A stretch of DNA of 64,000 nucleotides from Candidatus Kapaibacterium sp. (GTDB taxonomy: Bacteria; Bacteroidota; Ignavibacteria; Kapaibacteriales; UBA4661), in the NCBI GenBank assembly GCA_025455065.1, contig JALONG010000020.1, forward strand, positions 1 to 64,000, written 5' to 3'. The notes under the pieces were generated by a model, which worked only from the letters and a program-made list of their open reading frames with translations, did not search any database and had not been told where the DNA came from. The position numbers were made by a program, and so were the translations under genes. This document shows positions 36,110-46,007 of this stretch, piece after piece (positions within the stretch are counted from its first letter, which is position 1; the number at the start of each line of letters is the position of its first letter).

Positions 36110-36401
36110 GGTTTTACTGAAAATTGTGAGGAGGTTTGTTGTTGATTTGTGGAGTGTCTTTGTGCGTCGGCAAGATAGGAAAGCCGCAGGACATAGCAAA
36201 ATGTGGATTTGTGTTCCGTAATGTTTTTTGGAGATGTGGTGTTTGTTGATTAAAGCGAGAAAAAACCTCGCGTCCGATTGTCTTTTGGCAATATCACATC
36301 ACAACAAAAACCGCATCACTGCTTGGTTATGCAATGATGCGGTTACAAAGGAAAATTGTGTTGTTCAATCAGATGAAGCGGATGACAAAGCCCCGCAAAT
36401 T
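36110..36401. other. Intergenic region of 292 bases
   Basis: It contains a terminator for the minus-strand IPT gene at 36304-36344 and the upstream region of the small membrane-protein gene. No gene was seen. Confidence 0.5.
36304..36344 (-). terminator. Rho-independent terminator of the IPT-repeat gene
   Basis: On the minus strand AACCGCATCATT and AGTGATGCGGTT form a 12-base stem with a 12-base loop, followed by a T-rich tract. It lies about 60 bases after the stop codon. Confidence 0.75.
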
Positions 36402-39400
36402 CTAGCGGAACACCTGCATCAAAAGGCTTCGTTCACCTGTTTGCGTTTTGATACGACAGATATACGCTCCATTCGGCAGATTTGCGGTGTTTAGTGAAAG
36501 AGTGTGTCTTCCTGCTTCGCGCATTTCTTCCAAAACGTTCATTACAGATTGCCCAAGGATATTAACAACGGTAACCACAGTAAACGAGGTAGCGTTTAGC
36601 GTAAATTCCAGTGCCGCTTTATCTGCTGCGGGATTCGGATACACGTCAAGGTGTTGAAGATTAGCAATCGTATTCCTGCTCGTTTGTTGCTGTCGCTCCG
36701 CAACACTTGTCGGCTGACGCAAAACGGTGACAGAGGTGTTGCCGTTGGCAAGATTAGTCTCCGTGCGCGAAACCCCGCTCGTTTGAAGGCGCGACCAGCG
36801 CTCAACGTTGTATTGGTGGGACGTTTGAGCGTTCTGTTGCACCAATCCCGCATCAAAACTGTTATTGCCGCGAATCAACGCTAACCGATATTGCACTCGA
36901 CTGTTGTACGTTGTTATTATTGGAACAAGCCCGTTAGCATCCCACGCGACCTGCAACGAATCGTCAGCAGCCAGCGTTAATCCTTGAATACGGATGATAT
37001 TCTCCCATGCCTGCAAACTTGGGTCGCGGAAGCCTAGAACGAGTTCAACATTCTCCAACGCGACAGGTGAAATAATGCGAAAAACTCCTTTGCCGACATC
37101 TGCAAAGGCTTGTAATGATGCTCTGTTTGAGCCCGGTACCCACGAAACGGAAGCGGTAAACCGTGCGCCGTTGTAAAGGGAAAGTGTAAGGGGGTTCTGC
37201 GCAGCTTGCTGCTGTTCCGTAGGCGTGTAGTGAAAACGAAGTTGCGCCGAATTATCAAACGGCAGAGAAAAGCCGTTTACGGGCAGAAATGAACACGTCG
37301 GGCATCCGCCGGGCGGCTGCACAACTCGTGCGTCAGGATAGGTAATAAACGGCTTTCCGGCATCCAATGTTGAGACAGAAACAGGCACACCAAAAAGATT
37401 GCGACTGACCGACACAAACGGTTGTGGCTGATTCCCTTCCGGCGTACTGAAATTCACCGTCATACGCGACGGCTGCGCTGCACGCGGCGTAGAATCTGCT
37501 TGCAAGGCTGCGAGCGCCTTGATTGGGCGTGTGGGGAATTGTTCTAAGGAAATTTGTGGAAGTGTGCTTGGGGTTTCGGTTACAAGCAAACCGTAGTCAA
37601 ACGTTCCACCGTAAAAATCATATGTGTTCCGTGCGCGATTGACCACTACTACTCGCGGTGTGTATCCGGGGAAAGGAACATTATTGGGGTCATAGACAAA
37701 CAAGCTATCAACAGCCTCACCAAGCGCATTACGCCCGCTTGAGAGAGCGTAAGGTACAACGGCGTGACCACCGGATGGTGTAGCAATCGCCAATCCCGGA
37801 TGCTCTGCTCTATTCCCCGAAAGAAATGCTGCGCGTATGCGTTGGACTGTTTGATTCGGACGCTCACCCCTTGTAATACTCTGTATCGAAGGCGGTGGCG
37901 TTGCGGCAAGGTCTCGCGCCCATTGAGAGAGTTGATGAACATGAATCAACTTTAATACATCATGCGAAACATTCGTGGAAAATGACGGTGTTGATAATCC
38001 GTAGGGCGTGGCCCCCCCACGGTTATACAGCCCTGCATGATGCAGAAGCGCCACAGACGTAAACCCGAAACACGAACCGGGGAAACGCCATGTGTACCAC
38101 GATTGAATCGCTTGTAATGTCGGGCGACGGTCTGCACCTGTGCCAATATATGCGGGAGTATAGAGTTCAACAGCGCTTGCCCAATCATCCCAACGAGGGA
38201 AAGAGTTGCGCGGCGTGTTGCGGGTAGCAAGTGTTTGAAATTCCGGCTGCCATGTATTGTAGGGAGCTTGTGAATAATCGGCATAATACGATGGGGGCCA
38301 AACGAATGCCTCCCCATTGGGAAAGCTAAAGCCGCTCACTTCCGGTCGAAATGCCGACACAAGCGGCGGGTCGCCCGCCGCAACGACGCTCACTATCTCA
38401 GTTCTTACCGTTGGTGTCATAGATCCGATTTCAACCGAAACATCATACAAGCCCACCTGCGCATCAGCAGGGACGGCAAAATCTGCAAACAGCGTATCTT
38501 GGCGTGTGCGAGTGCGGTCTATGCTGCCGATTACTACCCTTGAGCCATGTGATATGCGTACCGCCGTTGCTGTTCGCATATCAATTTCAAATGTGCTGCT
38601 TAAAGCAAGTCGTGTTGTGCGATTTTGTTCCAAACTTCCCGGTATGACATCTACAATGCCGATTGCACGTGCGGTGCGGAAACTTCGGACTTCTGACCAT
38701 GGACCAAGAACATCCTCTCTGCGACCGCGTACACGCCAATAAATCGTGATTCCCGACGCATATGGAATGGCTACCTGTGCGGAGTCTGTAGTTTCTCGGA
38801 AAAATCCCGAACGATAAGACGTTGAAAAATCATTGACTACATCAAACTCTACATCATACAGAGCAATGTCAGGTATGCGTTGCCAACGCACAACCGAAGC
38901 TCCCGACCGTCCTACAGCAACACTTACACCATTTTCCGGCGAGAGTAGTATCGGGGCAGTGGTTATTGGCGGTAAGGGGCTTGTATCAAGCACCAATGCT
39001 TGTTCCGACGTAACAACGCCTCCCTCGGCATATATTGTTATCGGACCATTGGTCATGCTGCGAGGCAAGGTAATGGAGAGTTCCGTCGGATTGACAGTAG
39101 ATGCCGTAAAGAACCCTAAGGAATTATTGGCAGCATCTCGAACCAAAACACTTCCACCGCCGACAGCTATAAAGTTTTGCCCACGTATGGTTATGACCGT
39201 TCCCTCTCGCCCCGTTGTTGGGGAAATAGAGGTGATAACAGGCGGTAAATATGGCGTAAATACTTGCGAAGACGTTGCACTGCCTGATTCGGTAACAACT
39301 GTTATGGGAGTGCTGACTGTTAATGTTGAAGGCACGACAGCAACTGCAGACGTGTTTGAGCCGGGTCTTACAATCGCTGTTTCCGAGCCGAACCGAATTG

Positions 39401-42149
39401 CAGTGGGTGTCAGAAGGTTTGTTCCGGTGATGATGACCAAATCCCCTGCCCGAGCGCGTAGCGGAGATATTTCTGTAATGGTGGGCGGCGGCTGAATGGT
39501 GAGGGAAAATGTGCTTGTTGTGCTGCCGGCACTATTTGTTACGGAAACCGCACCATTACTTGCTCCGGCAGGAACAATCGCGCTAATTTGCGACGGCGAA
39601 AGAACACTAAAGGCAGTTGCTGTTACACCGCCTATCCTCACAGAAGAGACATCCACAAACTGTGCGCCGTTGATAAGAAGCGTTCTGCCCGGAGCGGTGG
39701 AAATGGTATTTACACCAAAAATTATCGGGCGGCGCGTAGGAGTAAACACCTGCGTACTGATGACTGTACCTGCATTGGTGCGCACTGTAACGGTAAATCC
39801 CGTTCCAAAGGATGGCAATCCTTCCGGCACAATTACCCTCATTCTCGTATCGCTTTCCACAATATACACCGCCGAAACTGTTCCCACGCGCACAAGCGTT
39901 GTTCCCGTGAAGCCGCTGCCTGTCAGCGTCAATTCTGTTCCTGCTGCACCGATGAGTGGGCTGAAGGCGGCAATGCTTGGCGGAGGAATAACACGAAAGA
40001 GCGTTGCCGATGTTGCCGAACCGCCAAAAGAAGAAATGCTGATGGGCGCAGAACCGCTTCGTAACGGCACGTTCACGTTGATTTGCGTCGGGCTGATAAC
40101 GGTGTAGATTGCCGCCGTCGCACCGAAGCGTACAGAGGTGATATTGACAAAATTAGCTCCTTGCACAGCTACAAGGCTTCCACTTGTTCCAATTTCCGGC
40201 GTAAACCCCGAAATCACAGGCGGGATGCGGAGGGTGAATATGCTTGCTGAAGTAGCACGCACCATTGCACCGCTTACAACTACCACCCTGCCCGTGATTG
40301 CGCCGGAGGGAACCGTAGCATTGATGGATGTTGGCGAGAGAATCGTAAACGCTGTTGCAGGGATACCGCCAAAAAGCACCGATGTAATCGTATTCAGGTT
40401 TTCTCCCGTGATGCTCACGCTTGTTCCCACAACACCGCTTGTAGGCGTAATACTGCTAATGATGGGTGGTGGAACGGGAACTGTGACGGTAAAGTCCGCG
40501 CTGCTCCGCGCCGTTCCATTTGGTGTGGTAATGCTGATTCCGCCGCTCACAGCACCCGTCGGCACAGTAGCGGTGATGCTTGTTCCGGCGCTATTGACCG
40601 TAAAAACACTTGTGCTGACTCCGCCAAAACTCACTGCCGTTGCACCCGTGAAATTTGTTCCCGTAATTGTTACCGTTGCCCCAACCATGCCGCTTGTGGG
40701 GCTGAAACTTGTAATTGTCGGCACAGGCGGAGCGGTAACGGTGAAGATTGCAGGTTCGGAAGTACCATTCTGCCCTGTTACGGTGATAGTCATTGCTCCG
40801 GCGGCAGTTCCCGCAGGCACGGCAATACCAATAGTGCCGGAAAACGGCATCCCGCCTGTGCTTGACAAACGAACAAAACTTGAACTCGTTACGCCGCCTG
40901 CGGTAATGCGCACTGTTGCGCCCTCTTCACCCAACAAATTCCGCGTAAGAACAAGATTACTCACGTTCAGCGTAATATCTGTACCGGGAGCGCCACTTGT
41001 GGGAGTAAGGCTGGTAATAGTAGGCGGTGATGGTGGAATAACTGTTAAATTCACGGCATTACTTGTCCCGACGGGCGTTGTAACGGTTACGGGGTACACA
41101 CCCGGGCTGAGGCTATTCGGCACGGTAACGGTGATTTGCGTGGGACTGTTTACGGTGTAGGTGGCTACGGACACAGTACCAATGCGCACTGCAGTTACGC
41201 CGGAGAAATTTGTGCCGTTGATACGAAAGGTAGCAGCAACAGTTCTCGCAGAGTCGGTAAGACTGGTGATTATTGGCGGTAGAGTTATGGGGGGAGTAAC
41301 ACCCGTCGGGATAAAACGAAATGTTGTTCCTGCGGGGCTTGTTCTGGAGTCGCCGGGGGCAAAAATCATTTGCTGCGGACTGTTGATAGACAGCGCCGCA
41401 GATGACCACGGAAACCACCGCAAAGTCGAGGAAAATATATCCTTATTGGTGAATGATAAACTTTGCAATGAGGATGATGCCCTCATTCCAACTTCCAGCG
41501 TGATTGGCAATGTACCAAAGCTGGCTCCCAGACTGACATCACCATATTTTATCTCGACAATGCCATTTTCAGACAGAATAATTTCAAAGTCAAGACGTAG
41601 CTGTTGTGCCTGTGTGGATGTTCCGTCTCCGCCATTAGAATTGTAGTAAAAACGCCGCCACTGAATAGTAAATGTGCGATTCGGTGCGACACCGGCATTG
41701 CGATAAAACAGAACTCCATCGCCAGTCAAAGGCGAAAGAAAAAATCCAAACGCCGAAATAACACCAGTACCGCCCGATGCCGAAAGCGGACGACTTTGCT
41801 CAGGACTGGAAGGCGAAGAGCCGGGGATACCGCCAAATGAGACATACCCTGCTTCAAATACATTAAGCATGGTGTGAGAAGCGCCATATAACGGGAAACT
41901 AAAACCTATGGGGATATTTGTGTAGAAACCGTTTGTATAAAATGGTGCACTACTACGCCCCCTCACAAGAATCGTGGACTCTGCCGCCAATGATGCTGCG
42001 TTAAGGACTGTACCGCTCGAAACTACCTGAATATTGTAAGGCGAAACAATTTGCGCATGGACAATAGGAGTAGAGAAGAGTAAATACATACCAACCAGCA
42101 GATTCAACATATTAAACTCAACACGGGAACAAAAAACTGTCTTCATCAT
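36402..42149 (-). CDS. Giant secreted IPT-repeat protein with papain-like peptidase and T9SS tail
   Basis: The 1915-residue product starts with a signal peptide (to about residue 32, IVHAQ) and a beta-rich N-terminal domain of about 250 residues. Then follow nine IPT/TIG domains (about 290-1060), each beginning like PPxITSxxPTSG and containing a G.nF.g..V.fG-type strand. A fibronectin-like domain (LLSPENGVSV...VVRWQRIPD) comes next. Around 1345-1500 there is a papain/C39-like region: GSCFGFTS with Cys1360, SGGHAVVPY with His1462, and FVYDPNN with Asp1487, in the order Cys-His-Asp. The end is a type A T9SS sorting domain (DVYPNPAADKAALEF, LPNGAYICRIKT). It is likely a surface adhesin or enzyme that binds glycans or protein. 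A terminator follows. Confidence 0.88.
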   Translation of the reverse strand: MMKTVFCSRVEFNMLNLLVGMYLLFSTPIVHAQIVSPYNIQVVSSGTVLNAASLAAESTILVRGRSSAPFYTNGFYTNIPIGFSFPLYGASHTMLNVFEAGYVSFGGIPGSSPSSPEQSRPLSASGGTGVISAFGFFLSPLTGDGVLFYRNAGVAPNRTFTIQWRRFYYNSNGGDGTSTQAQQLRLDFEIILSENGIVEIKYGDVSLGASFGTLPITLEVGMRASSSLQSLSFTNKDIFSSTLRWFPWSSAALSINSPQQMIFAPGDSRTSPAGTTFRFIPTGVTPPITLPPIITSLTDSARTVAATFRINGTNFSGVTAVRIGTVSVATYTVNSPTQITVTVPNSLSPGVYPVTVTTPVGTSNAVNLTVIPPSPPTITSLTPTSGAPGTDITLNVSNLVLTRNLLGEEGATVRITAGGVTSSSFVRLSSTGGMPFSGTIGIAVPAGTAAGAMTITVTGQNGTSEPAIFTVTAPPVPTITSFSPTSGMVGATVTITGTNFTGATAVSFGGVSTSVFTVNSAGTSITATVPTGAVSGGISITTPNGTARSSADFTVTVPVPPPIISSITPTSGVVGTSVSITGENLNTITSVLFGGIPATAFTILSPTSINATVPSGAITGRVVVVSGAMVRATSASIFTLRIPPVISGFTPEIGTSGSLVAVQGANFVNITSVRFGATAAIYTVISPTQINVNVPLRSGSAPISISSFGGSATSATLFRVIPPPSIAAFSPLIGAAGTELTLTGSGFTGTTLVRVGTVSAVYIVESDTRMRVIVPEGLPSFGTGFTVTVRTNAGTVISTQVFTPTRRPIIFGVNTISTAPGRTLLINGAQFVDVSSVRIGGVTATAFSVLSPSQISAIVPAGASNGAVSVTNSAGSTTSTFSLTIQPPPTITEISPLRARAGDLVIITGTNLLTPTAIRFGSETAIVRPGSNTSAVAVVPSTLTVSTPITVVTESGSATSSQVFTPYLPPVITSISPTTGREGTVITIRGQNFIAVGGGSVLVRDAANNSLGFFTASTVNPTELSITLPRSMTNGPITIYAEGGVVTSEQALVLDTSPLPPITTAPILLSPENGVSVAVGRSGASVVRWQRIPDIALYDVEFDVVNDFSTSYRSGFFRETTDSAQVAIPYASGITIYWRVRGRREDVLGPWSEVRSFRTARAIGIVDVIPGSLEQNRTTRLALSSTFEIDMRTATAVRISHGSRVVIGSIDRTRTRQDTLFADFAVPADAQVGLYDVSVEIGSMTPTVRTEIVSVVAAGDPPLVSAFRPEVSGFSFPNGEAFVWPPSYYADYSQAPYNTWQPEFQTLATRNTPRNSFPRWDDWASAVELYTPAYIGTGADRRPTLQAIQSWYTWRFPGSCFGFTSVALLHHAGLYNRGGATPYGLSTPSFSTNVSHDVLKLIHVHQLSQWARDLAATPPPSIQSITRGERPNQTVQRIRAAFLSGNRAEHPGLAIATPSGGHAVVPYALSSGRNALGEAVDSLFVYDPNNVPFPGYTPRVVVVNRARNTYDFYGGTFDYGLLVTETPSTLPQISLEQFPTRPIKALAALQADSTPRAAQPSRMTVNFSTPEGNQPQPFVSVSRNLFGVPVSVSTLDAGKPFITYPDARVVQPPGGCPTCSFLPVNGFSLPFDNSAQLRFHYTPTEQQQAAQNPLTLSLYNGARFTASVSWVPGSNRASLQAFADVGKGVFRIISPVALENVELVLGFRDPSLQAWENIIRIQGLTLAADDSLQVAWDANGLVPIITTYNSRVQYRLALIRGNNSFDAGLVQQNAQTSHQYNVERWSRLQTSGVSRTETNLANGNTSVTVLRQPTSVAERQQQTSRNTIANLQHLDVYPNPAADKAALEFTLNATSFTVVTVVNILGQSVMNVLEEMREAGRHTLSLNTANLPNGAYICRIKTQTGERSLLMQVFR

Positions 42150-42224
42150 CGCACCTCAGAAAAATTTGGTAGAACAATCATTGGTATTGAATGTGCGGAA
42201 TATAGCTTGCGGCATTAGGGACAA

Positions 42225-43187
42225 ATGTCCCGAATAGTAAAAAAAAATTCCGATGCAAGGATTGAAGAGCATTTGCGGTATATTACGCGGAATATCGCAC
42301 AAACAGTTTTTCCACGCTCTACCGAAGCAATGAAATCCGATTCCCTTTTCTACACTTATTTCCAACTTCTCCCTGAAGCCCTGTTGTTGCTTGCCGGAGA
42401 GGATGTGTCGCTCTTGAAACGCGCAAAAGAATTTCGTTTCCAATCGGTGGAAGTCAAAGAATTAGCGTTCCGCATGGATGGTATTTTGGCATTGGCGGAT
42501 TTTCAGGAGCGATTTTTCTTTGTGGAAGTGCAGTACCAACGTGATAAACGCTTGTATAGGCGCATCTTTGCACAAATCAACATCTTCCTCTATCAGCAAA
42601 ATCCTGTGGGCGCATGGCGCGTAGTGGTGGTCTTCCCCAAACGCAGCATTGATGCGGGTGTGCCGGATGACTATGCGGAATATCTTGCATCAGGGCGGCT
42701 GAAAGTGGTATATTTGGATGAATTACCGCGAGAAATTTTGCAAGAATTTCCCCTCAGCCTCTTGCAAATTATGAACGCAAAACCTGATAAAAATGCGGTA
42801 GAAGCGGCATTGAAACACGTAATAGCAACAGCAAATACCACACGCGAAGATGACGATTTTCATAGACTTATTTTCCGTATGGCATCAGCAAAACTCAATT
42901 CACTTCCACTTGAGGAGATAGAATCTATGATGAATGCATATTTGGTTCCCTTCGAGAAAACACGCGCCTACAAGGATATTTTAGCACGAGAAAAACGCGC
43001 TGAAGAGCGTGGAATGGAAAAAGGCATGGAAAAAGGCATGAGACAAGCCACTAAACTAGCAGCAAAAATTGAGCATGAAAACAAACTAAAAGCGGCACAA
43101 AAACTCATTGCTCTGGGATTGACCATTGAACAGATTATTGAGGTTACCGGGTTACGTCGAAAAGAGATCAAAACCCTCATGCAGTGA
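42225..43187 (+). CDS. DUF2887 / Rpn-type PD-(D/E)XK nuclease
   Basis: The 320-residue protein has the DUF2887 plan. MDGILAL contains the first acidic residue, FFFVEVQYQRDKRLYRRIFAQINIFLY the ExQ variant of the active site and the following helix, and GRLKVVYLDEL and LSLLQIM complete the core. The tail holds a charged run EERGMEKGMEKGMRQA and a helix-turn-helix-like end (LTIEQIIEVTGLRRKEI). Related Rpn proteins promote recombination and are annotated as recombination-promoting nucleases or transposase-like. It is divergent from the IPT gene. Such genes are often present in many copies, and this one appears complete. Confidence 0.85.
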   Translation: MSRIVKKNSDARIEEHLRYITRNIAQTVFPRSTEAMKSDSLFYTYFQLLPEALLLLAGEDVSLLKRAKEFRFQSVEVKELAFRMDGILALADFQERFFFVEVQYQRDKRLYRRIFAQINIFLYQQNPVGAWRVVVVFPKRSIDAGVPDDYAEYLASGRLKVVYLDELPREILQEFPLSLLQIMNAKPDKNAVEAALKHVIATANTTREDDDFHRLIFRMASAKLNSLPLEEIESMMNAYLVPFEKTRAYKDILAREKRAEERGMEKGMEKGMRQATKLAAKIEHENKLKAAQKLIALGLTIEQIIEVTGLRRKEIKTLMQ

Positions 43188-43192
43188 TAATT

Positions 43193-43834
43193 TCAGTGCT
43201 TTTGGGAAGCGTCAATACTTTCCAAAACGCCGTAACGCTCCGCCCACTTTATTGCCTCAAAGCGAGATGTGGCGCGGAGCTTTGTATAAATACCCGATAG
43301 ATAATTGCGCACCGTTTTTTCGGAAAGATTCAGCAATTCGGCAATGTCCCCATTCGGTTCTTTCAAAAGCGATGCGATACGCAGTTCCAATTCCGTTAAT
43401 CCTGCCTTGCGAATGGCTTCTCCGCTTGCTTCGTACTGCTTTACCGCCAAAGGGCTGATATATTCTTCCTCGCGTTCAGATACCCAGCGCACCGCTTCCA
43501 GCAAGGTCTCGCGGGATTCCTCCTTTGAACAGTAGCCGTTTGCTCCAGCCAGCAAAATACTTCGCACAGAAAACTGCTCCGAACCGCTCAGAGCAAGGAT
43601 TTTTAAGGCTTGTGAAGAAGATTCTTTCCGCAACTGTCGCACAACCTCAATTCCACTCATATCCGGCAGACGAATATCCTGCACCAGCACATCAGGTTTC
43701 ATCGTACGCACCGCCTCCAGCGATTCTTTTCCTGTGGCTGCAAGCGCAATAATCTCCATGCCCGAAGCCGCTTCCAACCAAGAACGGATGCCTTCTTTCA
43801 CCATTGCGTGGTCGTCAGATAAAATGATACGCAT
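43193..43834 (-). CDS. NarL/FixJ-type response regulator
   Basis: The 213-residue protein has a receiver domain with Asp7/Asp8, phospho-acceptor Asp53 (VQDIRLPD), Ser83 and Lys104, and a C-terminal LuxR-type helix-turn-helix (GLTELELRIASLLKE, NLSEKTVRNYLSGIYTKL). The partner is the histidine kinase encoded 66 bases upstream on the same strand. Targets cannot be predicted. Its stop lies only five bases from that of the convergent DUF2887 gene. Confidence 0.93.
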   Translation of the reverse strand: MRIILSDDHAMVKEGIRSWLEAASGMEIIALAATGKESLEAVRTMKPDVLVQDIRLPDMSGIEVVRQLRKESSSQALKILALSGSEQFSVRSILLAGANGYCSKEESRETLLEAVRWVSEREEEYISPLAVKQYEASGEAIRKAGLTELELRIASLLKEPNGDIAELLNLSEKTVRNYLSGIYTKLRATSRFEAIKWAERYGVLESIDASQKH

Positions 43835-43900
43835 TGTGGATTGTTGCCGATAATTTTTGAGGTAAACGTTTTTCGCTGCCCGTTGTGCATCGGTGAGGTT

Positions 43901-45757
43901 TTACGCGGTAGTGAGGCTGTCGTAGCTGTCGGCTTTTTCTGTTGCACAGGGCAAATCTACAATAAACGTCGTTGTTTTCCCAAGATTACTTTCGCATACA
44001 ACATTCCCACCAAGAGCATCCACATACCGCTTCACAATGGAAAGACCCAAGCCCGACGAATGTTCGTTGGATGTTGGTTGTGCCGAAAGCCTCGAATATG
44101 GCTGAAACAAGCGTTGCTGCTCTTCGGGACTGATTCCCCTGCCCGGATTGCTCACCCGAAACACACAGCGATTTGCTGCTTTTGCAATCTGAAGCGTGAT
44201 TTTACCTTGCTTTGAAGAGTATTTGACTGCATTGGAAATAAGATTTTCTGCAACGCGGTAGAACGCATCTTCATCCAGAATGAGCATCAATACTTGTTCC
44301 GACGGCTGAAAATCGAATGATACATCTTTTGCTTCTGCCCTTTCAGCAAAATCGTCCACAATAATTTTGATACACTTCACCGCATCAAACCTTGTGGGCG
44401 GGTTCAGCCAAAAATCCGCTTCGGGCGATTCTTCCTGCGTCCGCAAAAGGAGTTTGACAGCATTCAGCATTGCTTCGCTGGTGTGGATAATCGCCTCCGC
44501 TTTGCTATGCGCAAGAGTTTGCGATGTTTTTTGTGCCGAAGAATCATGCTCCGAAGCGCCCTGCCCGGAAGTACCCTGCCCGGAAGCAATATGTTCCGCA
44601 GCCATTTTCACACTCAAAAGCGGGTTTTTCAAATCGTGAGCAACAACACGAAGAAACTCCGATTTTTCGCTACTAAGCCGCTCCAAGGCGCTGTTTCGTT
44701 CCCGTAGCAGTGCTTCATTGCGTCGGCGTTGGCGGTATGCCCATGCAGCAAGCAGCAGTAGGGCAATGAGCAGTACAATTCCGACCAGCAACAGCGCATT
44801 GGTGCGGCGTTGCAGAACTTTTTCCTGTTCCAGCGTGGCAAGGCGCTCTTCCTTGCGCTCAACGTCGAATTGGACTTGTGTGTATGCCAATGTTTGAGAA
44901 TTGGTGCGCTTTTGAAGCGTGTCAGCGACAGCGTGTGCGGCTTGTTTGTAGATATAAGCCGAATCAAATCGCCCCATACCTGCAAATGCTCGTGCTGCTG
45001 CTTCGTACCATTCCAGCACAAGTGCTGGGGGTAATTGCCCGCACACCGCACTATCGGTGCGTACAGGCGCAATATTCTTCAATGCCTCATCATACCGTGC
45101 TTCCGCGAGATAGACCTCCGCAGTGAAAATCTTGCTTGCACAGGCATTGCGCAAAAAAGCCTTTGAGTTTTGGTTGTTTGCATGACGAGCAAATAAGCGG
45201 TTTGCCGTATCATTGTAGAGCAAGGCTGCTACAAAATTGCGGTATTGCAGGGCGTATCGTGCTTTTGTCGCATAGAATGATGTCGGAATAAGTGAATCGG
45301 GAACTGCGTAGGTGCGAATAACCTCCTCGCCACGACGAAAGAGCGGATAAAGCGTTGCAGAATCACGGTTATTGCGGCTTTGGAGCGTTGCAACCAACCC
45401 CGCAAGCGCACTCAAATAATTTCGCCAAAGGCTCAGTTGTTGGCAAAGCAACATGGATTCTTCTGCGTATTGCCTTGCACGTACCGTATCACCGATGCTC
45501 CCGAACCCGGAAGCCAGCACCTGAAGCGCCAGTGCGGTGTTTGCAGAATCATTCAGTTTACGCCAAATGGAGAGCGATTCGAGCCAAAGCGGAATCGAAT
45601 GGACAATATCGCCGGAGAATTTGTAGAGCGCGGTTGCTTGATTTTGCAACGAGTCAGCACGCTTCCGCATTCCGGCAATATCGGTACTTTCTTGGGCGGA
45701 AGAGCAGAGCCATGATACGGAAAAAAGGAAGAAGAAGCACAATACCGTTTGACGCAT
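43901..45757 (-). CDS. Periplasmic-TPR histidine kinase
   Basis: The 618-residue kinase has a signal peptide (to about AQES), a periplasmic helical domain built of TPR-like repeats (to about residue 310), and one TM (NALLLVGIVLLIALLLLAAW). HisKA follows with the phospho-His in FLRVVAHDLKNPLL, then HATPase with N box NLISNAVKYSS, NPGRGIS and SSGLGLSIVK. An insert of about 24 residues (SGQGTSGQGAS and more) with a 15-base tandem repeat sits after the first HisKA helix, an unusual place because the two helices form the dimer bundle. It forms an operon with the response regulator. The stimulus is unknown. Confidence 0.9.
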   Translation of the reverse strand: MRQTVLCFFFLFSVSWLCSSAQESTDIAGMRKRADSLQNQATALYKFSGDIVHSIPLWLESLSIWRKLNDSANTALALQVLASGFGSIGDTVRARQYAEESMLLCQQLSLWRNYLSALAGLVATLQSRNNRDSATLYPLFRRGEEVIRTYAVPDSLIPTSFYATKARYALQYRNFVAALLYNDTANRLFARHANNQNSKAFLRNACASKIFTAEVYLAEARYDEALKNIAPVRTDSAVCGQLPPALVLEWYEAAARAFAGMGRFDSAYIYKQAAHAVADTLQKRTNSQTLAYTQVQFDVERKEERLATLEQEKVLQRRTNALLLVGIVLLIALLLLAAWAYRQRRRNEALLRERNSALERLSSEKSEFLRVVAHDLKNPLLSVKMAAEHIASGQGTSGQGASEHDSSAQKTSQTLAHSKAEAIIHTSEAMLNAVKLLLRTQEESPEADFWLNPPTRFDAVKCIKIIVDDFAERAEAKDVSFDFQPSEQVLMLILDEDAFYRVAENLISNAVKYSSKQGKITLQIAKAANRCVFRVSNPGRGISPEEQQRLFQPYSRLSAQPTSNEHSSGLGLSIVKRYVDALGGNVVCESNLGKTTTFIVDLPCATEKADSYDSLTTA

Positions 45758-45852
45758 GAACGATGCAAATTGAAATGGAGTTTGTTCAGCACTATGAGTT
45801 TGTCGTTATGTTGTCTAGCACTGTGTTGGTCAGCACTACACAACACTAAGGA

Positions 45853-45942
45853 AAAGATGAAATATGAAGTATAAAACTCTGAGACAAGCATTGAAGCGGT
45901 CTTGGGGTTTCATACTTTATCATTTATACTTTATACTTTTCT
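45853..45942. repeat. AT-rich intergenic inverted repeat
   Basis: GATGAAATATGAAGTATAAA on the left pairs imperfectly with TTTCATACTTTATCATT and TTTATACTTTATAC on the right. It lies in the 250-base gap before the kinase gene. Confidence 0.65.
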
Positions 45943-46007
45943 AATTTGGCATTTTTCCTCTTTCCGTCAAACAGATTTTGTTGCTGAGAGTGCAACTCAG
46001 AAAATGT

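Noticed and set aside
38317-41646. Several long plus-strand open frames opposite the IPT-repeat gene
   Set aside because: They are antisense shadows of a repetitive beta-sandwich gene; their translated sequence is Val/Pro/Thr-rich and shows no domain, while the minus strand has clear IPT domains.
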